Source: Mikania micrantha
Taxonomy: Eukaryota; Streptophyta; Magnoliopsida; Asterales; Asteraceae
Direction of reading: 5' to 3'
Assembly (NCBI GenBank): GCA_009363875.1
Contig: CM018691.1
Span: 37,859,446-37,923,445 of the forward strand
Length of the DNA stretch: 64,000 bases
Made by a program: the position numbers and the translations under genes. The notes beneath the pieces are model-generated. The model searched no databases. It saw nothing but the letters and a program-made list of their open reading frames with translations, and had not been told where the DNA came from. Below, piece after piece: positions 51,717 through 62,145 of this stretch; positions within the stretch are counted from its first letter, which is position 1; each line of letters opens with the position of its first letter.

Positions 51717-54432
51717 TCCCGGCACATGACAGGCAACAAGACCCACTTGCACAAATTTGAACCATTCTTTGGAGGGTCAGTTGCTTTTCAAAGTGATCCA
51801 GTAGGTGGGTATATCACAGGTAGGGGAACAATAACCAATGGCAATGTTAGTTTTGAAAATGTTCATTTTGTGAAAGAATTAAATTACAATTTGCTTAGTG
51901 TCTCCTAGGTGTGTGACCAGAAACATAACATGTTGTTCACTGAGCATGAATGCATTGTTAGAAACCAGGATTTGTTGTTCCTAATGAGCAAATTCTGCTC
52001 AGAGCTCCCAGAAGGAACAACATGTATATGCTGGATATGAGCACAACTTCACCACTTAGCAATATAAACTGCTTTGTTTCCAAAGCCTCACTTGATGAAT
52101 CATCTCTTTGGCGCAGAAGACTTTGTCAAGTAAACTAGAAAAACATGAATAAATTGGTTAAAAATAACTTAGTAACAGGTTTACCAACAAGGCAATTTGT
52201 TTGTGTTGATAAATGTGTTGCCTGTCTTAAAGGAAAGCAACACAAATCTTCACATCATGCCAAAGAGATAAACTCAATTAAAATAGTCCTACACCTACTT
52301 CATATGGACTTGTTTGGCCCTACAAGTGTGAAAAGTTTAGGAAGAAAATCTTATTGTTTGGTGGTCACTGATGATTTTTCAAGATATACCTGGGTATTCT
52401 TTTTGAGTACCAAGGATGAGACTGCTGAAATCTTGAAATCATTCATTCTAAGGGTTGAGAATGAAAGTGATCACAATGTCAAAATCATTAGGTCTGACCA
52501 AGGTACAGAATTTAAAAATCATACATTTTTTGTGAATCCAAAGGTACTACTAGACAATTCAGTGCTCCTAACACTCCACAATAGAATGGTGTTGCTGAGA
52601 GAAGGAATAGGACACTGATAGAAGCTGCTAGAACCATGTTATCTGATGCCAAACTGCCAATTACGTTTTGGGCAGAAGAAGTCAATACTGCCTGTTATGT
52701 CCAAAACAGGATATTGGTAGTTAAATCACATGGTATGACTCTTTATGAGAATTGACATAAAAGAAAACCATTTACTAGATTTCTTAAACCATTTGGAGTT
52801 CAATGCACAATCTTGAACACCAAAGATCACCTAGCCAAATTTGTTGAGAAATCAGCTCAGGGCCTTTTTGTTGGATACTCCTCTCACGCTAAGGCATATA
52901 GGGTATATATCAAAAGTTTTAGGATTATTGAAGAGTCTGCAAATGTTCAATTTAATGAACATACTGTCAATAAATCTGGAACTGGTCCTGATTGGATATT
53001 TGATCTTGATGGATTCACATCTGCTTTTAATCTTTCAAAAGAGTATGTCACATGATCTCAGAAAACTAATTCAGTCTCAAATCAGCACAGAAGGGAAGAA
53101 GATTTTCTAGTTGAACTGCCAATAGCTTCAAGACAAACCTTGGCAGAATCCACTTCAACACCTCAAACAGTCTCACAATTAGAAACCCTCATCACATCTC
53201 AAGTTGTTCCTCTAAGTGACTCCACTTCTGCCCCATAGAGTCAAGAGGAAGTTGGTAGCCCTACCGATGAAGAAGTGTATGTTTGTCAACCACCTGGATT
53301 TGAGGATCCAAATTTTCTGATCATGTCTGTAAGCTTGATAAAGCTCTATATGTGCTGCATCAAGCTCCCAGAAAATTGTATGAAACTTTATCCTCATTTC
53401 TACTTTCAAACAACTTCAAAAGAGGAACCATTGACAAAACTCTTTTCTTCAAGAAATCCAATCAACATATTATGCTTGTTCAGATTTTTGTTGATGATAT
53501 TATCTTTGGTTCTACTAATGAAATCTCTCTGCAAGGATTTTGCAGCATTAATGAAGTCCAAATTTGAAATGAGCTCAATGGGAAAGCTTACATTCTTTCT
53601 TGGACTTCAGGTGAAGCAAACCCCTACCGAGAAATTCATTAACCAATCAAAATATGTCAAGGATATTCTTGAACGGTTCAACTTTACTGACTGCAAAGCT
53701 CTAAGAACCCCAATGTCCAAAACAACATTCTTAGGACCAGACCTTGAGGGGGAGGATGTTGATCAGCACCAGTTCCGAGATATGATTGGTTCTTTGATGT
53801 ATCTTACAACAAGCAGGCCTGATATCATGTTTGCAACGTGTCTGTGTGCAAGATTTAAGGCCAATCCCAAAAGTTCACATATGTTTGCTGTGAAAAGAAT
53901 CTTCAGATATCTCAAAGGAGCACGAAGTCTAGGATTGTGGCATCCTAGGAATGCGGATTTTCAGTTTATGGCTTATACTGACAGTGATTATGGAGGTTGT
54001 AACATTAGCAAGAAATCCACATCAGGAGGATGTCAGTTTCTTGTATCTTGAATAGTTTTATGGCAATGTAAGAAGCAGGCATGTGTTTCCACTTCTACTG
54101 CAGAAGCAAAATAAATTGTTGCCTATAGTTGTTGTGCTGAAGTAATCTGGATTCAAAATCAAATGAAAGATTATGGAGTAGAACTTTCCAATACTCCGAT
54201 ACAGATAGACAACTCCAGTGCAATCTCCATCACAAATAATCCTGTCAAGCATTCCAAGACCAAGCACATTAACATCAGATATCATTTCATAAGAGATTGT
54301 GCCGAGAAGAAGTTAATTCATCTAGTCAAAGTTGATACCGAACATAATCTTGCAGATCTCTTCACCAAGGCCTTTGATGAAGGAAGATTCAGGTATTTAA
54401 TCACAGCTATTGGTATGATCAATTTTGAATAA
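51717..54432 (+). pseudogene. pol: Copia-3 pol, main part
   Basis: It resumes directly after the gypsy-1 target duplication with Arg-His-Met-Thr-Gly. It carries pre-integrase and integrase (about 52145-52740). The integrase-RT linker runs to 53265; there the sequence jumps to Asp-Glu-Glu-Val-Tyr-Val of the RT, losing about 650 bp compared with copia-1. The RT remainder holds Phe-Val-Asp-Asp in place of Tyr-Val-Asp-Asp near 53490. RNase H ends at TAA 54430-54432. Stops include TAG 51906-51908, a TAG in place of a Gln codon, and TGA near 54049. Frameshifts occur near 51962 and 53310. Non-functional. Confidence 0.88.
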
Positions 54433-54459
54433 ATGAATCTGTATCAAGGTTTAAATAAT

Positions 54460-54790
54460 CCTTCGGAAGATAAACTTAACTTATCTTTTGAAAAGTATTT
54501 ACTTATCGGAAGAAATGTTAAGTCTTCGGAAGTGTTCGTTAATCCTTAAGTCGGAAGAAGTCACACTTCTTAAGGTATCTATTCCTATGTAAGTATTTCT
54601 CTTTCGATATAAATTCTTTGTTTCTGAAAGCATTTTCTTATGATTACTTCTTTTCATTAGAAGAACTTGTCTTTCGAAGCATACACTTCTCTGTTGAACA
54701 GGCTTGATCTCTTCCGATACTACAAGACAAATTTCTCTTTTATTTCTTGGAGGTATCTCTATCATCTTCCGAAGTTAATTGTGCTACACA
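54460..54790 (+). repeat. CTTCGGAAG-type palindrome cluster, copia-3
   Basis: Counterpart of 5140-5530 with about a dozen degenerate copies. It has the same position between the pol stop and the ORF3 promoter-like region. Confidence 0.72.
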
Positions 54791-54875
54791 GCTGTCACGG
54801 AAGACCTTTTCATCTTCTGGCACTCCGGATCTCAAAATTTAATGTGTCGTTATATTAAATGCTAACATCCGAAGG

Positions 54876-54883
54876 TATAAAAA
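54876..54883 (+). promoter_or_regulatory. Putative internal TATA box before copia-3 ORF3
   Basis: TATAAAAA sits 84 bp upstream of the ORF3 ATG. It is preceded by the conserved ATCCGAAGG and followed by the conserved ATTCAAATTCTCAC shared with copia-1. Confidence 0.5.
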
Positions 54884-54966
54884 GTATCCCGCCTATTCAA
54901 ATTCTCACTTCCTTCTTCTTCAATCGTCAATTTTCTTCGAACTAAACCCTAACCGTCAATCTCCAA

Positions 54967-57426
54967 ATGGCCCTCCTTGCATTCAAACCTGCTCACAAAC
55001 TTGTCTCAGAATTGTTCGCTGATCGTGATGCCGCCTTCGCTCCGATCATCTCGTTCCTCAGATGGAGCAGGTATTTTACGGCACTAACAGTCAACCCCGT
55101 GGTGTATGAATCTCATCACCAGCAGTTTTGGGGTTCGTGTTCTATTGTTGACTCCCCAACTGGTAGATCTCTCTTGACTACCATTGACACTCATCCAATT
55201 TCCATTTATGTGGAAACAATCTGTCGACATCTTAACCTCAATGATGTCGGGGGCAGTGTTTCTTTCACAAGGGATGAGGTAGCAATGACCTTTCAGTCAA
55301 TGGGGTACGAAGGTCCTCTTCCTTCAACTACTTATTTGAAAGGTAGAGTGTCCTATAATTACAAGTACCCCCTACATGTGTTTTTACATTGTCTTTCAAA
55401 TAAAACCGGTGGTTGGGATCAAATTCCATCTGATTTGGCTTCGGCTATTCATGGGTTGATCTCCAATCACTTGTTCAACTTTTCATCTTTTGTTTTCAAT
55501 AACTTGGTGAACAATCTGTCATCACTAAATAAATTTTGTGTGTATCCCAGGTTTTTGCAACAAATATTTAACAGTGAGTTTCTTTCTTCGCTCTCACTAA
55601 CTTGGAACATTTACAAAGTACCATTGGTTACTACCAAGGTTTTTGTGCAATTAAAGAAGGCGAGTGCACAGTTCTCTAGAACTTTCACTCCTCTTCTTTC
55701 GTCCATGGAGCCACCTACTCCTGCAGGTGACAGCTCTGTCAAACCAACAGATGTTGAACGCACACCTTCCAGTCAACCATCCTACTCCATCAAAGTCACC
55801 TACCAATGCAAACAAAACCCTAAACAATTGTCTACAAATGCTCAGGCTCCTTCTTCCAAACCCAAAAAGAAAAAGGCAAAGAGCCCTGGTAAGGGCCTAG
55901 TTTTGCCTAAGGTGCAAACCACACCTGTTACTTTACCATTGGATCTTCCTCTGGATCCAGTGGCTGTCCTTCACCCATCCAACAGCCCTCAGTGTATGTC
56001 ACCATACATACCTGAGAATATCCAAAGGGATGCCACTTTACAAGGGCCTCCTTCTTCGAAAGTAGCTCCTCTAGAACAAGGACTATCTCCCAGGTCCGTA
56101 GGTCTATCTACCCCATCATAGCCCCCCACTCATCCAGATACCCAAGCTCAAGGTACCTCCTCGGCTACTCTGTGACCCACTCTCTCCCACTTCCCAAAAT
56201 ATAATGAGAGTGGTGACAGATTTGCAAGAGAGGTTTCCCGACCCAGAGCTTACAACAACAGAGGTTAACCCCAGCAGTGTTGAAGGGGTTAAAACAGTGG
56301 AGGCTGCCACTACCGATGAACCATCTCTAATTCATCAGGATAGTGGTATAGGCAATAGGACCTCCTCTGTGGCTACTCACATTGTCGATGACTTCTTTGA
56401 CGTCATTTTCAATTAGAGGAATCCAGGGTGCCAAGAAACCACATCTGGTGATGGAGGTGCAGGAACAAGGCTCAGGACTCCATCGCCCAATGACTCCACT
56501 CTGGTGAATAAGGGCCCCACTATTCAGGAATTGATGATCACAATCTCCGCCTTACAAGCCAAGGTAACTGACCTGGAAGCTGAGGTCGCTACCTTGAGGC
56601 TGCAGGTTCAAGCGAAAGATGCAACCATCTTGGATCTTCAGCGCAAACCGCCTATTGTCTGCTCCCCCTTCCATCCTGATCCCAGCCATGTGTCCTTCAT
56701 TTCCTATGATGCTACCAAAAAGGGGGAGAAGGAAAAACCTATGGGATCACCATCTCCAGCAGAAGGAGAGGAGGAAGCTGCTCCATCTCCAACAAAAGGA
56801 GATGAGGGAGCAAATCAAGAACCCACTCCATTCCTAACTGATTTGGATAGGGAATGGGATGAGTTCTTGAGCACTTACTTCCACAACTCCAGCCTTCCCT
56901 CCTCCTCCTCTTCCGATGCTGTAGGGGCATCCATGGAGAAAGAACAAGAAAACATCTCCATTGAGCCCAGATCCCCTGTTGAAATCCAAAAGTCTCCTTC
57001 TGAGACTAGGTCCCCTTCTGAGACCACAGCCAAGGTTACAATGGAGAATCCTACTCAAGCAACAACTTCTATCTCCATGGAACCCATGTCCCCTCTTGGG
57101 ACAACAACTGAGGAACCCATGTCCCCTCTTGGAACAATGGCTGATGAAGACCTCTCCTCAAATCCTGCACTCTCTGAGGGCAGTACTAAGGAACCGTCCA
57201 ATTTGGTTGGTCAACTGGAGGAGGTAGTGAATGCTAAGGTTAACTCCGAAGATGCAGCTACTTCCGAAGGCCCAGTCATATTTGAGGTATCCTCATCAGA
57301 TAAACTTTTGACCGATGAACTAGCTGGTGAGGCCACAGGATCTATCTCCTCTAGGTTAAACACAATGGATAAAGGCAAAAGGAAACTGACCCCATAGGAC
57401 AAAGCTGCACAGGAGGAGAGGAGGCC
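54967..57426 (+). pseudogene. Copia-3 ORF3, 3' end missing
   Basis: Start ATG at 54967 aligns with copia-1 ORF3 at 5710. The N-terminal 200 residues are strongly conserved, with the block Ser-Met-Gly-Tyr-Glu-Gly-Pro-Leu-Pro shared exactly. The first frame ends at TAG 56119-56121. A shift then gives 56204-57397 with TAGs at 56414-56416 and 57395-57397, both one change from Glu codons. The coiled coil is at about 56525-56640. Here the A-run in the Thr-Lys-Lys-Gly codons (56719-56723) has five bases and the reading continues, which shows that copia-1 carries the frameshift. Homology stops at about 57426, before the C-terminal domain. Confidence 0.78.
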
Positions 57427-57477
57427 AGTCATGAATTATCCTTTAATCACATATATTAAGTTGTAAAAATAACTAAG
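57427..57477. other. 51-bp unmatched filler
   Basis: AT-rich sequence between the broken ORF3 and the 300-bp repeat, matching neither. Confidence 0.6.
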
Positions 57478-57777
57478 CAACATATCAAATAAGTCACTGT
57501 CTTAGGGTCACGTTCACCCTCTGCCAGGCCGGTCGTCACCAGCCACTTTCAGTCAATTGATGAACTAACCCCCTTAAAATGACATCATCATCCGGGATAT
57601 TCCTCCCCGAGCAAATAGGTAAAATATCAACACTATGAGACCGACAGTATACGACTCTATTAGTCAGATGCATAAGTTATAGTCACATTCCAAAACAGAG
57701 TTTACATAGTTATAGTAACATATAATTGATTATGTGCCAGCTCAAAACATATTTGAAATAGAGCGTCATAGAACTCA
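57478..57777 (+). repeat. 300-bp direct repeat, right copy
   Basis: Partner of 34754-35053. Here the sequence continues without a break into the MULE-associated DNA, so this looks like the undisturbed arrangement. Confidence 0.88.
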
Positions 57778-57888
57778 ACTGGTTGTTCTCTTAACTTAAC
57801 CTTCTTTAAATCGCCAACCTAGTATCAAGGACCTATAATAACATTCATACAGTACTATTGAGATTTACGAATGTCTTGTTCATTCGCA

Positions 57889-58135
57889 GGGATTCTGAAA
57901 TTATAAATTTGTTCATTCGTAAAGTTATGGTTCATGTATAAACATTTGTAACTGGTCATTCGCAATCATACTATGTATGATGTACTTGTTCACAAATGTT
58001 CGCAATTACTCAATTACTCATTCGCAATCACTCTAGTATCATTTACTTGTTCGCAATTGCTTAAGATTACTCATTCGCAATTGTCCCAAGTACGTTTTTA
58101 CTCATTTGCGAAGGTTCATGATCAATCGCAAATCT
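57889..58135 (+). repeat. CATTCGCAAT motif array
   Basis: About nine copies of TTCGCAA or one-off forms in 250 bp, downstream of the transposase remnant. It could be a subterminal repeat of that transposon. Confidence 0.6.
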
Positions 58136-58905
58136 CCCAAGTATACCGGTTAAGTGGGAAAACTGCACAACAGGTTCTTTTTTAATTGATTTAAGTGCGA
58201 AAACTGCACTTAAAACCTTTGACATCATACTCCTCTTCACTGGATTTGGTTGAAGCTTAATATGTTGTATCACCCGATCCAGTTGGACATCAATATCAAC
58301 GCTTTCATCCTCGTTAAGTAATGACGGGTTTAAATCAACCTTACGCCAAAACACATGTATCTCATACAGTGTAATTTTAGCATCTTTTTTAAAATAATAA
58401 AAAACAAATTATGATTATACAAAAATATATATGTAAATATATATTTAAATTTAATGAAATCATACTAATTGATAGACATGCACATGGCAATCCACAACTC
58501 GTGAAAAGATGACAACCGCATGATGAATTAGATGCTATCAACATCTAAATTTTGGCTTTTCACCAACCAACAAATCTAATGCTACATGAGATGCATTCCT
58601 TTTTAATAATTTCAATTGATCATCATTGTGATGTGTCATACAAAAGATTATGCTTCTTTCAAAGTTTTCCTTTATGGCTTCTTCCTGCAATTTCACAACT
58701 GAAATAACCTGAGCAACAATACTGTCTAATGTGCTGTTGGTTGAATGAATATATTTTTTTAACAGGGAATGCTAGCTTTCAACTCCGTTGGTGGTTCACT
58801 GACCAAAATTTCGATTTTTATCTATCCATGCAGACACAAACATCTCTTTGTACTTTTGCAACCAAGTTACTTGCAAATATCCGATAACCCCTAACAAACA
58901 TACAC
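58067..58905 (-). pseudogene. MULE/FAR1-type transposase, C-terminal exons
   Basis: Minus strand, hidden from a simple ORF view. An exon at about 58905-58445 translates to a block with Trp-Leu-Gln-Lys-Tyr-Lys-Glu-Met-Phe-Val, Ala-Trp, Asn-Phe-Gly, Thr-Thr-Asn-Gly-Val-Glu-Ser and His-Ser-Leu-Leu-Lys-Lys-Tyr. That is the C-terminal signature of plant Mutator-like/FAR1-related transposases. Stops are present (for example at the Gln-Thr-Thr and Ser-His positions). After an AT-rich intron-like gap comes Phe-Trp-Arg-Lys-Val-Asp-Leu near 58350 and Pro-Val-Lys-Arg-Ser, the usual tail of the family. A partial SWIM-like Cys/His segment lies near 58500. The catalytic DDE part is not seen. Whether it was a transposon or a domesticated FAR1-like gene cannot be told. 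Confidence 0.68.
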
Positions 58906-59164
58906 AGATTACTACGTTTCATATAACTAAAAAACAATTAAATACAAGAAATAGAATATTACTCTGATGAGAGGTCTATATCCATTCATGAAGTCGGCTG
59001 TAGTTATACTTATAAGTATCTGGAGTTGCAAAGTCTATCACAAAAGCCACATATATCCAAACTTTTGCCAGTCTGATAACGAAAAACTTGGCCTGAAGTG
59101 TTTGGATATGTTTTCAAATATGTGTAAGAACGTTGTTATCCTTGTACATTATTATATGTATGCT
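58906..59164. other. Interval between MULE remnant and copia-4
   Basis: No clear feature. On the minus strand an intron-like end (TTGTTAG near 58890) suggests that upstream MULE exons once lay here; I could not confirm one. Confidence 0.45.
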
Positions 59165-59533
59165 AATCTTCTGTCTTCCGAAGTAAAGGGTCCATCGGTA
59201 CCCAAAGTCAAATCTACTTCCGACAAAAACAAGAAATCTTCTTACTTCGGAAGAAGACAAGCAGAAGGAAGAAAAAATTTCAAGACCAAATTCAGACCAT
59301 GGGAAGGCATAGAAAGAACTGCTTCCGATGACTGGCAGAAGAAAGAAAAGAAAAGTTATCAATCAACTCCAAAGGTCAACAAAATCAGGAAGAGAAAAGA
59401 CTCCACTAATCCAACAGTTCCATCAGCTAGTTCATCATCTGTGCCACCTAAGATGATTTCAAAGAAATTCATCTACAATGATGCAAATGGCAAACCCAAG
59501 ACCACATGGGCTTGGGTTCCCATCAGAAACTGA
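59165..59533 (+). pseudogene. gag: Copia-4 gag, C-terminal fragment
   Basis: Homology to copia-1 gag starts abruptly near 59165 with Ser-Ser-Glu-Val-Lys. It continues to the conserved Trp-Val-Pro-Ile-Arg-Asn and TGA at 59531-59533. The zinc knuckles are absent. The TCCGA/TCGGAAG-rich codons are kept. Confidence 0.82.
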
Positions 59534-59553
59534 TTAAATTTTCATATGTGCAA

Positions 59554-62140
59554 GGACATCAAAAATATAAAAGCAACTTGTGGATAGTTGACAGCGGCTC
59601 CTCCCGGCACATGACACGCAACAAGGCCCACTTGCACAAATATGAACCATTTTTTCGGGAATCGGTTGCTTTTGGAAGTGATTCAGTTAGAGGATACATC
59701 ACTGGTAGAGGTACAATAACCAATGGTAAGGTAAGTTTTGAGAATGTACATTTTGTCAAAGAGTTAAATTACAATTAACTAAGTGTCTCATAGGTGTGTG
59801 ACCAGAAACATAATATGTTGTTCACGAAGCATGAATGCATTGTCCTGAAACCAGGTTTTGTTGTTCCAAATAACCAAATTCTGCTCAAAGCTCCAAGAAG
59901 GAACGACATGTGTATGCTGGATATGAGCACAACCGTACCACTTAGCAATATAAACTACTTTGTATCAAAAGTCTCACTTGATGAATCGTCTCTTTGGCAT
60001 AGAAGACTTTGTCATGTAAACTTGAAAAACATGAATAAACTGGTTAAAAATAATTTAGTTACAGGTTTACCAACAAAAGAATTTATTTGTGTTGATAAAT
60101 GTATTGCCTACCTTAAAGGGAAGCAACACAAATCCTCTCATTATGCCAAAGAAATAAATTCAATCACAACAGTCCTAGACTTGCTTCACATGGACTTGTT
60201 TGGACCTACAAGTGTGAAAATTCTGGGTAGAAAATCATACTATTTGGTGGTCAATGATGACTTCTGAAGATATACCTGGGTATTCTTTTTAAGTACCAAG
60301 GATGAGGCTGCTGAAATCTTGAAGTCATTCATTCTTAGAGTTGAGAATGAAAGTGATCACAATGTGAGAATCATTAGATTTGATCAAGGTATAAAATTCA
60401 AAAATCATACTTTAAACTCTTTTGGCGAATCCAGAGGTATTACAAGACAATTTAGTGCTCCTAGGACTCCACAACAGAATGGTGTTGCTAAGAGAAGGAA
60501 TAGGACACAGATTGAGGCTGCTAGAACCATGTTATCTGATGCCAGGCTACCCGTAACTTTTTGGGCATAAGCAGTCAGTACTGCCTGTTATGTTCAAAAT
60601 AGAGTATTGGTAGTCAAATCACATGGTACTCCTTATGAGATTTAGCATAAAAGAAAGCCATTTATTGGATTTCTTAAACCATTTGGATGCCAATGCACCA
60701 TCTTGAATACCAAAGATCATTTAGCCTAGTTTGCTAAGAAATCAGCAGAGGGATTCTTTGTTGGTTATTCTTCTCATGCTAAAGCATATAGAGTATGCAT
60801 CAAAGGTTCCAAGATTATTGAAGAGTCTGCAAATGTTCAATTTAATGAACATACTATCAATATGCATGTAACTGGCCCTGATTAGCTATTTGATCTTGAT
60901 GGATTCACATCTGGTTTTAATCTTTTGAAAGAGTGTGCTACGAGAATTCAGAGAACTACCTCAGCTTCCAATCAGTCCAGAAGGGATGATGATTTTCGTG
61001 TTGAACTGCCAACAGCTTCAATACAAATCTTGGCTGAATCCATTTTAGCACCTCAAACAATCTTACATTCAGAAACCATCATTTCATCTCAAGCTACTCC
61101 TCTAAGTGACTCTACCTCTGTTCCACAAAGTCTAGAGGAAATTGGTAGCCCTACTGATGAAGTAACCACATTGGAAGCCTCTCAACCAAGAGAATATCAA
61201 TTCACAGCAGTCCAACCACATAGAATCCAAGATCTGCAAGAAATACAACTTGAGGTTGTACTTCCGAATCTTGAGCCAAGCAATCTGGATTTAAACTCCC
61301 AGCTGGAGGTAATTCCAAGAAATCTAATTCACAACACTCATCCAGCTGAGAATATCATTGTTAATGTGGAAGAAGGAGTAAAAACAAGAAGTTCCTTACA
61401 TGAAGCAAACGTCTGTTTGTTCTCTTGCTTTCTATCACAAGTAGAACCAAAGAAAGTTTCTGACGCATTGAAAGATAGCAGATGATAGAGGCAATGCAAG
61501 AGGAACTCCTTCAATTTGAAATATTAGGTGTTTGGAAGATATGCCCTTTGCCAAAGGGTAGGTATGACATCGGAACCAATTGGGTGTTCAGAAACAAAAA
61601 GGATGACAAGGGTGTGGTCATCAAGAATAAGGCAAGACTGGTTGTACAAGGGTACACACAAGAAGAAGGTATCGATTATGATGAAGTTTTTGCTCCAGTT
61701 TCAAGAATTGAGGCTATCAAAATATTCTTAGCTTTTGCAGCTTCTAAAAACTTCAAGGTATTTCAAATGGATGTCAAAAGTGCCTTCCTTTATGGGAAAA
61801 TTGATGAGGAGGTATATGTTTGTCAACCACCCGATTTTGAGGATCCTAAGTTTCCTAATCATGTCTGTATACTTGACAAAGCTCTATATAGGTTGCATCA
61901 AGCTCCCAAAAAATGCTATGAAACTTTATTCTCATTTCTACTGTCAAACAACTTCAAGCGAGGAACCATTAACAGGACTCTTTTCTTCAAGAAATTCAAT
62001 CAACATATTATGCTTGTTCAGATTTATGTTGATGAAATTATTTTTGGTTCCACCAATGAATATCTCTCCAAGGATTTTGAAGCAATGATGAAGTCCAAAT
62101 TTGAAATGAGCTCAATAGGAGAGCTTACATTATTTCTAAG
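59554..62140 (+). pseudogene. pol: Copia-4 pol, truncated within RT
   Basis: Protease Asp-Ser-Gly near 59590, pre-integrase (about 59985-60130), integrase (about 60185-60600), linker, and reverse transcriptase from about 61482. Tyr-Val-Asp-Glu near 62024 replaces the catalytic Tyr-Val-Asp-Asp. Stops include TAA 59776, TAG near 59791, TGA 60265-60267 and TAA 60568-60570. A frame change occurs near 61480. Between about 62136 and 62146 the sequence jumps from the RT into the middle of ORF3, so the RT end, RNase H, palindrome region, TATA box and ORF3 start are deleted (about 2.2 kb relative to copia-1). Confidence 0.86.
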
Positions 62141-62145
62141 CAACA

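Larger units (their letters stand above)
35054..57426 (+). mobile_element. Copia-3: Sirevirus-like element lacking its 3' LTR, interrupted by gypsy-1
   Basis: Same family as copia-1. It has a 5' LTR (35054-35852), PBS, gag, protease start, the 13-kb gypsy-1, the rest of pol, noncoding palindrome region, TATA box and ORF3 up to about 57426. Its ORF3 end, PPT and 3' LTR are absent, replaced by 51 bp of unrelated sequence and a second copy of the 300-bp repeat. Gag, pol and ORF3 all have stops and frameshifts, and about 650 bp of pol is deleted at 53266. It cannot move by itself. Confidence 0.9.
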
